Translations under genes and position numbers: made by a program | The notes under the pieces: generated by a model | Databases searched by the model: none | What the model was told of the DNA's origin: nothing | Seen by the model: the letters and a program-made list of their open reading frames with translations, nothing else | Part shown: one piece after another, positions 8,017 through 15,810 of the stretch | Layout: every line of letters begins with the position of its first letter | How positions within the stretch are numbered: position 1 is the first letter of the stretch | Source: Desulfurococcales archaeon | GTDB taxonomy: Archaea; Thermoproteota; Thermoprotei_A; Sulfolobales; Ignisphaeraceae | Reading direction: 5' to 3' | Assembly: GCA_027037025.1 (NCBI GenBank) | Contig: JALWBS010000005.1 | Location: 1 to 48,610, forward strand | DNA length: 48,610 nt

Positions 8017-8382
8017 ATGGTTAAGGCATTGATAGAGGTTGAGTGCCCCAAGTGCCGAGCTATACACATCGTCAATCTAGATAAGTTCGAGAGCAAGATA
8101 GCCATTAGCTGTAGCTGCGGAGCGCTGTTCGTAGTGAAGGTGTCGATCACTGTAAAGGACTTCAGCGAGCTACTATCGATGCTAAACGAGTTCGAGCAGT
8201 GGCTTAGAGAGGAGAAGAAGCTTGCTAAAGACACCGCTAGAGCGTATGCTAGAAGCATAGAGAGCTGGATACGTAGAGGTAGCTACCCTAGATGCACTGC
8301 TCCGTTCGATCACTTCAAAGAGTTTCTAGAGAAGAAAAAGGGTTGGAACCCAGCGCTAGCGAGGTACGCACTCGAAATCTAG
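8017..8382 (+). CDS. Zinc-ribbon protein with integrase-type N-terminal DNA-binding domain
   Basis: 121 residues, one base after the recombinase stop. Residues 10-37 hold a zinc ribbon (CPKC ... CSCG). Residues about 52-115 resemble the SAM-like core-binding domain of tyrosine integrases (FEQWLREEKKLAKDTARAYARSI). The tyrosine-recombinase catalytic domain is absent. It may be a targeting or accessory factor of the serine recombinase or a truncated integrase. Its end overlaps the convergent CCA-enzyme gene by 4 bases. Confidence 0.6.
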   Translation: MVKALIEVECPKCRAIHIVNLDKFESKIAISCSCGALFVVKVSITVKDFSELLSMLNEFEQWLREEKKLAKDTARAYARSIESWIRRGSYPRCTAPFDHFKEFLEKKKGWNPALARYALEI

Positions 8383-9791
8383 CTCTTGTTCTTGTTCTCT
8401 ATCTCGGTCTTAGGACATATCCCAAGTTCTTTACAAGCTCTCTCTATCACCTCTTTCTTAGATTTCAATCCGTATCTAAGCTGGATCTCGTACAGCGCAT
8501 TCTTTATCTTACCCACCTCGGGACCGGGCTTGACTCCGTAGAGCTTCATAACTTCGTAGCCGCTCACCAAAGGCTTTGGCTTCGAGAGCATCTCCTTTGC
8601 GTATCGAATAGCTTCCGAGAACAGCTTTGCGTACTCTGGCGCGTCAGCCATTGCAAGCTCTAGAATGTTGATCGCTAGCTTGCCGTGTTTAGCCACTAGC
8701 TTAGCCGCTATCTTCCTAGCGTCGAGACCTTGCTTAGCCATTGTGAGCGGCTCCATGTGCGCGCGGATAATCTCCTTAACTTCCTCTATCAGCTTCGACG
8801 GGCGTCTCCATCGTCTAAGTATCTTCTCCGCTAGTTTGGCGCCCGCAACTTCGTGACCGTAGAACGTTACCTTTCCACCCATCTCCCTCCTAGTAATGGG
8901 CTTAGCCACGTCGTGTAGCAAAGCTGCTAGCTTCGTCACGTAGTCGGCGTGCATCTTATCCAACCTTTCGAGAACCTCAAGCGTGTGCTCCAAAACCGTC
9001 TCTCCACGATGGTGCTCGCCAAATCCATGTCTTGTGCGAGCCATCTCTCCGAGCTCTGGAAGAATATATTTGTAGAGACCGGTTTCGTACAGAAGCTTAA
9101 CGAATAGAGCGAAGTGATTGGTTTTAGCCGCCTTAACGATTTCATCTCCAATCCTCTCCCAGCTCACGTACTTAATCAGCTCGGTGTTGCGCTTAATTGC
9201 CTCCAGAGTCTTTGGATCGATTCTGAAGCCTAGCTTAGCAGCGAACCTTAGAGCCCTCAGCATGCGGAGAGGATCTTCGCGGATCCTCTCATCGGGGTTA
9301 CCAACGAAGCGAATGATACCCTTCTTAAGATCCTCTAAGCCACCGACGTAGTCGATAACATCGCCGTTCTCGTCCATGGCAAGCGCGTTTATAGTGAAAT
9401 CCCTCCTAGCAACGTCCTCGGCTAAGCTATTCGCAAACTCGACGACGGCGGATCTCCTATTGAATTCCTGTGCATAGAACTCCTTTCTGTAGGTAGCTAT
9501 CTCGATCTCTCTCCTAGTAACTGGATTAACTACGGAAACCACTCCGTACTCAATACCCTTCGGAACCACTATCCAGCCAAGCCTCTCGAAAATCGTGAGA
9601 ACCTCCTCCGGTCTAGCATTGGTAACAACATCGTAGTCGTTAGGCTCGATACCAAGAATCAAATCCCTTACGCACCCACCAACGAGGTAAGCTTCGTAGC
9701 CATGCCTCCTCAGTATATCCATAGCCTCCCTAACATCGAAAGGAATCCTAACGTTTCTGAGCTTAACAACGGTGGGCTTCGACAACACCAT
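8379..9791 (-). CDS. Class II CCA-adding enzyme / poly(A) polymerase family with HD domain
   Basis: 470 residues. The nucleotidyltransferase head shows LVGG and VRD (residues 36-43), metal-binding aspartates in NDYDVV (about 52 and 54), RRDFTINA (129-136) and EDPLR (172-176). These are class II motifs of the bacterial/eukaryotic CCA-adding family. An HD phosphohydrolase domain follows, with LLHDVAKP near 291-298. The reaction would be repair of tRNA 3' ends from CTP and ATP. Archaeal cellular CCA enzymes are class I, so this gene is out of place and probably acquired from bacteria. The ATG at 9791 has GGTGG just upstream. Confidence 0.85.
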   Translation of the reverse strand: MVLSKPTVVKLRNVRIPFDVREAMDILRRHGYEAYLVGGCVRDLILGIEPNDYDVVTNARPEEVLTIFERLGWIVVPKGIEYGVVSVVNPVTRREIEIATYRKEFYAQEFNRRSAVVEFANSLAEDVARRDFTINALAMDENGDVIDYVGGLEDLKKGIIRFVGNPDERIREDPLRMLRALRFAAKLGFRIDPKTLEAIKRNTELIKYVSWERIGDEIVKAAKTNHFALFVKLLYETGLYKYILPELGEMARTRHGFGEHHRGETVLEHTLEVLERLDKMHADYVTKLAALLHDVAKPITRREMGGKVTFYGHEVAGAKLAEKILRRWRRPSKLIEEVKEIIRAHMEPLTMAKQGLDARKIAAKLVAKHGKLAINILELAMADAPEYAKLFSEAIRYAKEMLSKPKPLVSGYEVMKLYGVKPGPEVGKIKNALYEIQLRYGLKSKKEVIERACKELGICPKTEIENKNKS

Positions 9792-9853
9792 GCCACCGAG
9801 AAGCTGAGGAAACAAGGAAACAAAAGGATTTATGTAATGTATCCTTCGTGCTT

Positions 9854-10354
9854 CTACTCAAAGTATATTCTTGTCCCTATCTTGACTTCGTCTATGTATT
9901 TCAGATATATGAATTCGTAGTATAGCTCGGCGACTATAGTCCATAGAACGACGATTAGGGTGGGTACTATGCTTATCGCGGCTATGCTTAGGAACACGGT
10001 GTTTTTGGTCGAGAACCATAGTATGGGTAGCAAACCATGGAAAGCTACTAGCATCGTAGCTAGGAATCTTAGGCTGGTGGAGAACATGACCGGAAACGCG
10101 TAGAGTGCGTATATCGCTATCCCTATAATCACCGGGGTTCCATAGCTATAGACGTGGGCAACGGTCTCGATAACGCTCTTCGGATCCGAGAGGTAGATCC
10201 TTAGTATATATATTAATAGGTATAGGAGCCCCGCCGTCGCGGCGATACCAACCCCTATAATGATGTTCGGCACGCGTTTAAGCCACGATCTACGCTTCTC
10301 AGCTCTTCTAACCCTCTTCCTACGGTACACCCTCCTCTTTCTACTCCTTCTCAT
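9854..10354 (-). CDS. Membrane protein with basic N-terminus
   Basis: 166 residues. The first 27 are almost all arginine and lysine, followed by about four membrane segments (near 30-53, 70-88, 92-112 and 121-145). A positively charged head before membrane helices could contact packaged DNA. It overlaps the upstream gene by 14 bases. No family was recognised. Confidence 0.65.
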   Translation of the reverse strand: MRRSRKRRVYRRKRVRRAEKRRSWLKRVPNIIIGVGIAATAGLLYLLIYILRIYLSDPKSVIETVAHVYSYGTPVIIGIAIYALYAFPVMFSTSLRFLATMLVAFHGLLPILWFSTKNTVFLSIAAISIVPTLIVVLWTIVAELYYEFIYLKYIDEVKIGTRIYFE

Positions 10355-10757
10355 TCTTCTCTACCCCTACCTTGGCTAGGAGCAGAGAAGCGACCGAAAC
10401 CACCACACCAGTAAAATGGGTATATAGAACTAGAGTAGTAATCCTATTCTCTATATCTACGCTACCCAGCCCCGTTATGGGGAAGCCCTTCGTAATCGTT
10501 TGGCAAGAAACATGTTCGCAGTAGTTCACGTACATCATCGTGGCGGCGGTGGCGGCGCCCCAAGAGCACAGCATTATGAAGCATGGAAAGTCCAGCACTA
10601 TTAATGAGATCACGCAGGAAGCGATAGTGATCGGCACGGGATCTAGATGTAGAAGCATTGCAACTATATTCAAAATCATTATTAGGATTCTTGCAACGGA
10701 TATGCCTCTCTGTAGCACTTCTAGAACATTGAACGATTGAATGTTCGTAACCATCAT
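10341..10757 (-). CDS. Membrane protein, three to four TM segments
   Basis: About 138 residues from ATG 10757, which follows AGGTATCATAT; a TACTTTTATG box lies about 30 bases further upstream. An open frame extends to TTG 10823 but would include the promoter. Hydrophobic segments: ISVARILIMILNIVAMLL, PITIASCVISLIVL, CFIMLCSWGAATAAT, and a last one near VVVSVASLLLA. It has several cysteines. Function unknown. Confidence 0.6.
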   Translation of the reverse strand: MMVTNIQSFNVLEVLQRGISVARILIMILNIVAMLLHLDPVPITIASCVISLIVLDFPCFIMLCSWGAATAATMMYVNYCEHVSCQTITKGFPITGLGSVDIENRITTLVLYTHFTGVVVSVASLLLAKVGVEKNEKE

Positions 10758-10828
10758 ATATGATACCTGATTGATATATAGATACATAAAAGTATTTATT
10801 TGTGTGGGTATAACAATGGTCAATTAAT

Positions 10829-11299
10829 TCAGCTAAATTTATCTATACACTCGGATGCTTCAACAGTATAGCATGTCAGTGATTTCAGTGTTCTCCAAAT
10901 GGTTTTGCTCCTCTGTATTACCTTTTCGGTGGGGATACATAAGATTTTATTTGGTGTTGATCTAGAGCATACTACTTCAGCGTCTTTCTCTAGGTATCTA
11001 TATATCGGTGAGTATGGTATTATCACCGTCTTTGCTCTTAGTATCTTAGCCGCTATTCCTATAGCTATGGGCTCTCCGATCACTACGATTCCGCTCGACG
11101 AAAGTATCTTTCCTGCGGCTAGGATCGAAGCCGTGAATCTGTGGATGAGGGCGAAGTAGCCCATTACATGCATCTTCGTTGAGAGGAAGTCTGCTCCGGT
11201 AAAGGTTCTTACAAGCGTTCTGAACACTGCTCTTAGATCGCTCGCTCTCTTCTTTGGCTCGGTCACGAGTATGAAGTCGTAGAAGTTGTAGATCCTCAT
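10829..11299 (-). CDS. Unknown 156-residue protein
   Basis: Starts at ATG 11299, three bases after the stop of the previous gene and after GGTGTGACC. Mixed alpha/beta with a hydrophobic core (GIVVIGEPIAIGIAAKILRAKTVIIPY) that resembles a small alpha/beta fold, but no signature residues were recognised. It ends the 14.1-10.8 kb minus-strand gene chain. Confidence 0.6.
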   Translation of the reverse strand: MRIYNFYDFILVTEPKKRASDLRAVFRTLVRTFTGADFLSTKMHVMGYFALIHRFTASILAAGKILSSSGIVVIGEPIAIGIAAKILRAKTVIIPYSPIYRYLEKDAEVVCSRSTPNKILCIPTEKVIQRSKTIWRTLKSLTCYTVEASECIDKFS

Positions 11300-11301
11300 G
11301 G

Positions 11302-11748
11302 TCACACCGTTAAGAAACCCATTTTGTATAGGGTGGCTTGAACGGCGGTTCTTATAATCGTTATGGTTTTTATCTTCGCGAACCTTTCCTTGTCTCTTGG
11401 GTGCATTACCCGTACTTGGTCTCCCAAGATGTTGTGTAGGTTCCTCATTATCCAGTTGAATACCTCGTCGAATAGATAGAGCTTTTTCCTAAACTCTCTC
11501 TCAGGTGGTCTAAGCATTGGGAACTCCCTTCTCAGGATCTTGATCACGTTATTTACGTACTCTGCTTGGGCTGAGGGTATCCAAGTAGCTATCGCGGCTA
11601 CCTCGGTCTCCATTCTCCTAGCTATCGCCTCCTGCTGTTCGAGTGTTGGAGGAGAGCTGAACTCTATTGCTAGTAGGGTCAGTATCATGGACTCTATGAA
11701 GTTCCTTCCCAGAACAAGTCTATGTCTTGGTCTCTCCTCGGTGCTCAT
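11302..11748 (-). CDS. Unknown helical protein
   Basis: 148 residues from ATG 11748, inside the end of the ATPase gene (29-base overlap). It is mostly helical and rich in charged residues (RMETEVAAIATWIPSAQAEY, PEREFRKKLYLFDEVFNW). No membrane segment. The tight overlap suggests that it works with the ATPase. Confidence 0.65.
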   Translation of the reverse strand: MSTEERPRHRLVLGRNFIESMILTLLAIEFSSPPTLEQQEAIARRMETEVAAIATWIPSAQAEYVNNVIKILRREFPMLRPPEREFRKKLYLFDEVFNWIMRNLHNILGDQVRVMHPRDKERFAKIKTITIIRTAVQATLYKMGFLTV

Positions 11749-12682
11749 CCTTTCCAACCTTCTCCCTCAGCTTCTCGATCTTCTGCTCCTCGATTTTCGG
11801 CTGTAGCTCTAGGATCTCCGACACGAAGCTCAGCCTCCTCCTACCTAGCTCCCTCCTCGACTCCACCATGTTCATCCAGATTTTGTTCGGCATCTTCAGC
11901 GTCGGTATGTAGGCATCGATCATTATCGGTCTCCTAGTCCTCCTCCTCTCGTACTCGTCCCTTCGATACACCTTCATCAGATCGACTATGAACCCATCGA
12001 TCTCCGCCTCGGTTGCGTGGATAACGATATCGACTATCTCCCTCATCCTAGACGGAATGGCGTTGAAGTTCCTCGCGGTCATGATCAGCGCTCCGCACCA
12101 ATCCTTTAGCTGGTCGAGGACCGAGAAGAGGTAGACCCAGTACATCTCCCCTAGATGCATCCAGTACTTCGATATCTGCGCACCTACGTCGTCGAGCAGT
12201 ATGACTGGTGCCCACTTGCGGTTCTCAACAAGCTCCTTAGTGAAATCAACGAATCTCTTCGGGTTGAAGAACACTAGGTTTGATACGTAGGAAATCGCGG
12301 TTTGGTAATCGTAGCCAATAAGCATTAGCGCACCTATCATTCCAGCAACTGCGTAGCTAGTCTTGCCGCTCCCACCAACGCCGACGATCGCTATGGTTAC
12401 GTGCTTCCATAGGTTCCTCATTCTCAGAACTATTCTCTCCGCGATCAACGACGCGAGCAGGCACTTCGGCGCGTACTCCTCCATGGTTATGCTAGGATCT
12501 TCGTATCTATGCGTCGGTAGAAAACCGTAGTAGTTCTCCAGCGTCGCAACCATCTCTCGGTAGTTCAGCTCTTGATACATTCTAGCCAGTTCGAAGCACA
12601 TTCTCTTAACTTCGTGAGCGTGGTCGAGAACCTTGGTAACTATGTAGCCGACACCGCTCATCCTATCCATGAGAACCATCAT
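11720..12682 (-). CDS. P-loop ATPase, candidate DNA-packaging or assembly motor
   Basis: About 320 residues. Walker A GVGGSGKT is at about 101-108 and Walker B VILLDDVG at about 160-167, followed by a possible sensor region (LIMTARNF). An N-terminal helical part and a C-terminal basic helical tail flank the core. The layout resembles single-domain P-loop ATPases of archaeal viruses used in morphogenesis or DNA translocation, but the exact family is not clear. ATG 12682 overlaps the stop of the preceding gene. Confidence 0.7.
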   Translation of the reverse strand: MMVLMDRMSGVGYIVTKVLDHAHEVKRMCFELARMYQELNYREMVATLENYYGFLPTHRYEDPSITMEEYAPKCLLASLIAERIVLRMRNLWKHVTIAIVGVGGSGKTSYAVAGMIGALMLIGYDYQTAISYVSNLVFFNPKRFVDFTKELVENRKWAPVILLDDVGAQISKYWMHLGEMYWVYLFSVLDQLKDWCGALIMTARNFNAIPSRMREIVDIVIHATEAEIDGFIVDLMKVYRRDEYERRRTRRPIMIDAYIPTLKMPNKIWMNMVESRRELGRRRLSFVSEILELQPKIEEQKIEKLREKVGKDEHRGETKT

Positions 12683-13254
12683 CTCACCCTGATTACACAC
12701 CCTATCTCTATTTCTTTGTCTAGCTTGTGAAATATGCATGCGTACCTAATCGGAGGGGTTATCGCCTCTCTTATCGGGCTGATAATGTCGTCGGCTACGA
12801 TTGCTGAATCGGCTCTCGATCTAATCGCGTCTCTATAGGTCTTGAAAACGGGTTGTAGTATCGGGTGCTTCCTAAGTATCTTGCTGTTCAGATCCTCGGG
12901 GCACGTATCTATCGTGGGTATCCGTACGTAGATCGATCTCCAGACGAAGCTGGAGGAGCTAACCAATCCTAGGAGTAGCGACATGTCTATGTACATTCTA
13001 GACCTTGGTGGGAGGCATATACCGAACTTATCGCCTATGGAGACGTAGTAGTTGCCGTACCTAGCCTCTCTACACGTGAAGCCGTATTTCTTCAATAGCT
13101 TGACGCGCTTGAAGAGTATCGCAATCGCTTTCTCGGCGCAGAGCAACCTTCTTAGCTCTAGCCACCTTCTTATCCTAGTCAATATTGCTGAGGTAAGCAA
13201 TCCGGCAAATTTCCGTATCTTGGATATTACCTCTCCCAGTTTCAATGTGCTCAC
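12679..13254 (-). CDS. Unknown 191-residue protein
   Basis: Starts at GTG 13254, overlapping the stop of the membrane-protein gene upstream (GTGA). The N-terminal 60 residues are helical and basic; the rest is mixed and cysteine-containing. It lies in the ATPase operon. Function unknown. Confidence 0.65.
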   Translation of the reverse strand: MSTLKLGEVISKIRKFAGLLTSAILTRIRRWLELRRLLCAEKAIAILFKRVKLLKKYGFTCREARYGNYYVSIGDKFGICLPPRSRMYIDMSLLLGLVSSSSFVWRSIYVRIPTIDTCPEDLNSKILRKHPILQPVFKTYRDAIRSRADSAIVADDIISPIREAITPPIRYACIFHKLDKEIEIGCVIRVR

Positions 13255-14090
13255 CTAAGTACGGAGGCTACGATGGCTATTGCTATAGCCATTACCAGAG
13301 CGAACACCACAGCGTATATGATTATCCTCGATCTCTGCTCAGCGTATCTAGTCAGTATGTTGGCTACCCTCTCAAGCATTTCGTGGCTCCTCATAGCGGA
13401 GAAGAACCTCTGCATGACGGAGCTAGCTCCCTCGATGTTCTCCTCTATGAGCTTCTGCAACAGTCTAACGGGCTTGATTGCGAAGTTTATCTTTACGTTT
13501 GGAGTCACCTTTATGGATCCAAGAGCTTCGGCAGCGTAGTTGTATAGATCCGTGAGAGCGTCTAGAACGCTCTCCTTATCCAAGTTTATCGCTCCCTCAT
13601 CGGCGTTCTCAACCATGAACATGTCGTATATCGTTCTCCCGCTAATCGGGTAGATAACCATCCCCTCCCTAAAGCCTAGAACTACGTCCACCGATCGCTT
13701 TCCAGACGTTGCTTTGTATACCCTAGCCTTGGGGTGCATGATTAGGAACGACGGTTGCTCGCCGCTGATTACGTATACCCTATCGGTTAGCTTAATCGCT
13801 TTCTGCTCCTCTATCGTGCCCCGGTTATCGTCTATTATAAGCACGTGGGTGACCGACGGTAGCATTCTACTCGATTTCATGTATAGCACTATCAGCACTA
13901 GAGCAATCATGAACCCGATGACGGCGACTATGATCGTTACCGGGTTTATCGCTCCAAAGAACTTGAAGGCGTACGACAACGGGTTTGGAGGAGGAGTTCT
14001 AGCTACGTGAGTGGCGTGCGTCGCTATGTGGTGAGTCGTCGTGTGTGGGGTAACCGGCTTAGGTACGGTGATGGTTACGGTTCTAGGCAT
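13251..14090 (-). CDS. Membrane protein with His/Thr/Pro-rich N-terminus
   Basis: 279 residues. Residues 1-40 are rich in T, H and P (VTPHTTTHHIATHATHVA), then a membrane segment near 48-70, an alpha/beta soluble part (about 80-245) and a C-terminal membrane segment (IIIYAVVFALVMAIAIAIVASVL). Both anchors frame a soluble domain. The T-run CCTTTTTTG just upstream (14112-14120) probably serves the transcription signals between this gene and the one before it. Confidence 0.65.
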   Translation of the reverse strand: MPRTVTITVPKPVTPHTTTHHIATHATHVARTPPPNPLSYAFKFFGAINPVTIIVAVIGFMIALVLIVLYMKSSRMLPSVTHVLIIDDNRGTIEEQKAIKLTDRVYVISGEQPSFLIMHPKARVYKATSGKRSVDVVLGFREGMVIYPISGRTIYDMFMVENADEGAINLDKESVLDALTDLYNYAAEALGSIKVTPNVKINFAIKPVRLLQKLIEENIEGASSVMQRFFSAMRSHEMLERVANILTRYAEQRSRIIIYAVVFALVMAIAIAIVASVLR

Positions 14091-14129
14091 TCGAGTCCCT
14101 AGAACCAGTCAAAAAAGGTTTTATTTATG

Positions 14130-14681
14130 TCACTCTCCGAGTGCAAGACTCAGTTCGTATGCCTCGTCAATGATCTTATCGATCTCCGGCGGCGGAGAGA
14201 TCTTGTTGAGTTCAAAAACTATGTCTTCCTTCGATAGCTCTCCCGACGAGAGCTTCTCTCTCCATTCCTCCTCTATGTCTCTCACCAACGTCGATAGGTA
14301 CTGCTTCATAAGGGGAGGAGCGTACTTCAGAATCTCTCTGAGTTTCTTCAATAGGTTCTGGAGCCTTGGAGGCAACGGTATTCCTAGTCCAGCCGCCGCC
14401 TCCAGCTCCGGGTAGATCGATTCTATCGCTAGCCCGACATCGGGATAAACATGGTTGTCGTAGATGAGCGCTACGAATGGTGTTGGTAGCGATAGTGGCT
14501 CCGAGTACTTGAGGGCGAATATGAAGCCTATCGGAATATCTCTGTTGGTGATCAGCGCGCACACCTCTACATCGGACGGCTTTACGTTGAAGATCTTCTC
14601 GGCGATCTCAATGATGTCGCTCCTAATGCTCTTTAGCTTATCTCCCGTGCCGACGAAGACCGTTGCGGATCTAGTCTTCAT
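14130..14681 (-). CDS. Unknown 183-residue protein
   Basis: Start chosen at ATG 14681, which follows GGTGATGAA. A longer open frame to 14927 lies over the plus-strand gene at 14737 and is serine-rich noise. The product starts MKTRSATVFVGTG, has an alpha/beta first half with a VALIYDNHVYPDVGLAIES segment and a helical C-terminal half (NLLKKLREILKY). It is divergent from the gene at 14737. Function unknown. Confidence 0.65.
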   Translation of the reverse strand: MKTRSATVFVGTGDKLKSIRSDIIEIAEKIFNVKPSDVEVCALITNRDIPIGFIFALKYSEPLSLPTPFVALIYDNHVYPDVGLAIESIYPELEAAAGLGIPLPPRLQNLLKKLREILKYAPPLMKQYLSTLVRDIEEEWREKLSSGELSKEDIVFELNKISPPPEIDKIIDEAYELSLALGE

Positions 14682-14736
14682 TTCATCACCGGTAAGATTT
14701 TTGAAGGAGGAAATATACGGTTTTTTGGATGAGTAA

Positions 14737-15276
14737 ATGGCTGAAGCTAGGCGAAGACCCAGTCGAAGGGCTGAGCGAGAGGGGGAGGGAGCTAGGGGCA
14801 TAATAAGGGTAGAAGCTGGTTTAGCGGAGGAGAACCTCTTCAAGCAACTAGCTTTGCAGATACTGGAGGCGTACGCACCGGAAGAGTTCGAGACGCGCAT
14901 AGAGTCGATGCCTAGGATGGTTGCCAAGCTCGTTCACATAATCACCAAGGAGTACTTCTCCACGCCTCTAGGAGGTCAAATACTTGATCCTAGGTACTCT
15001 AGAGACATAGTCATCGACCGAGTGTGCCAGTTCATGGAGGTTCTCCTAAACGTTCATAGGAGATACATAGAGGAGTTGCTACAGAACATCCAGTACAAGA
15101 AGATGAAGGGAGAGGAGTTTAGGGACGAGCTTGCTAAGATCCTCAATAACTTCAAGATAATTTACATAGTTGCTAGGGAGCTAATGAATAGGTTGTTGGT
15201 GCTCAGCCAAATCAATCTACCTGCGCCGGTTAGACCTCCGCTAGCCAATGTTAAGCTTGGCTTCGAAATAGTGTAG
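14737..15276 (+). CDS. Unknown helical protein
   Basis: 179 residues from ATG 14737 after GATGAGTAA. The N-terminus is basic and disordered (ARRRPSRRAEREGEG); the remainder is predicted helical. It begins a short plus-strand group (14737-15804) with an RHH gene, inserted in the minus-strand virion region. Function unknown. Confidence 0.65.
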   Translation: MAEARRRPSRRAEREGEGARGIIRVEAGLAEENLFKQLALQILEAYAPEEFETRIESMPRMVAKLVHIITKEYFSTPLGGQILDPRYSRDIVIDRVCQFMEVLLNVHRRYIEELLQNIQYKKMKGEEFRDELAKILNNFKIIYIVARELMNRLLVLSQINLPAPVRPPLANVKLGFEIV

Positions 15277-15340
15277 CTAATGAAGCACTAGTTCAGAACT
15301 GTTTTTAGACCCCCACCCGGTACTTTAGCTAGGTGAGCCT

Positions 15341-15577
15341 ATGTCTCGCTACAAACCGATTGCGGTTAGGTTACCCAACTACATGGTTGAGGAGATGGAT
15401 GAATTGATACTGAGAGGCATTTTTAGGTCTCGGGGAGAGGTGATTCGAACGGCTCTTAGGCTACTGTTCTTCAGCTTGGAAGAGGTTGGAATAGTCAAGC
15501 CTAGGTACGGCTCCGAGCTTGAGAGGAGGAAGAGCAGTAAAAGTGATATAGATGTGAACGTGTTTAATCTGGGGTGA
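15341..15577 (+). CDS. CopG-type ribbon-helix-helix regulator
   Basis: 78 residues. Residues 5-48 are a standard RHH domain: strand KPIAVRLPNYM, helix EEMDELILRGIF, turn RSRGEVIRTAL and a second helix. Such proteins bind DNA as dimers and usually repress. The ATG follows AGGTGAGCCT; a CTGTTTTTAG run at 15299-15308 ends the previous gene. The next gene overlaps its end. Confidence 0.85.
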   Translation: MSRYKPIAVRLPNYMVEEMDELILRGIFRSRGEVIRTALRLLFFSLEEVGIVKPRYGSELERRKSSKSDIDVNVFNLG

Positions 15578-15582
15578 TCCCC

Positions 15583-15804
15583 GTGAAGCTCTTCCGGTTT
15601 AGGAAGAGGAAGAAGAAGGAAGAGTATGTAGATCCGTATGGCTGGAAAACCGTGAATGCCTACGTCGTTAAGTACAAGGTTGTTAATGGCAAGCTGGTTA
15701 AGGTGTACGAAGGTAGGCGGAAGATTAAGGTGAACGTACTCGAAGAGAAGCTTATTGATGAGCTAGCTGACGAGATCGAGAGGCTGGCTTGGTCTTTCAT
15801 CTAG
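15583..15804 (+). CDS. Small basic unknown protein
   Basis: About 73 residues from GTG 15583, eight bases after GGTGAT; GTG 15574, overlapping the RHH stop, is the alternative. The first 15 residues are basic (LFRFRKRKKKEEY), followed by a beta-rich middle (AYVVKYKVVNGKLVKVYEG) and a C-terminal helix. Probably co-expressed with the RHH regulator. Confidence 0.6.
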   Translation: MKLFRFRKRKKKEEYVDPYGWKTVNAYVVKYKVVNGKLVKVYEGRRKIKVNVLEEKLIDELADEIERLAWSFI

Positions 15805-15810
15805 CTCGTT

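Noticed and set aside
14682..14927. N-terminal extension of the 14130-14681 gene
   Set aside because: It lies antisense to the gene at 14737; its sequence is serine-rich shadow, while ATG 14681 has GGTGATGAA upstream.
15574..15600. A CCCCGTGAAG word on the plus strand as another right-arm element
   Set aside because: On the minus strand no gene starts there and there is no T-run; it lies inside the start region of a plus-strand gene.
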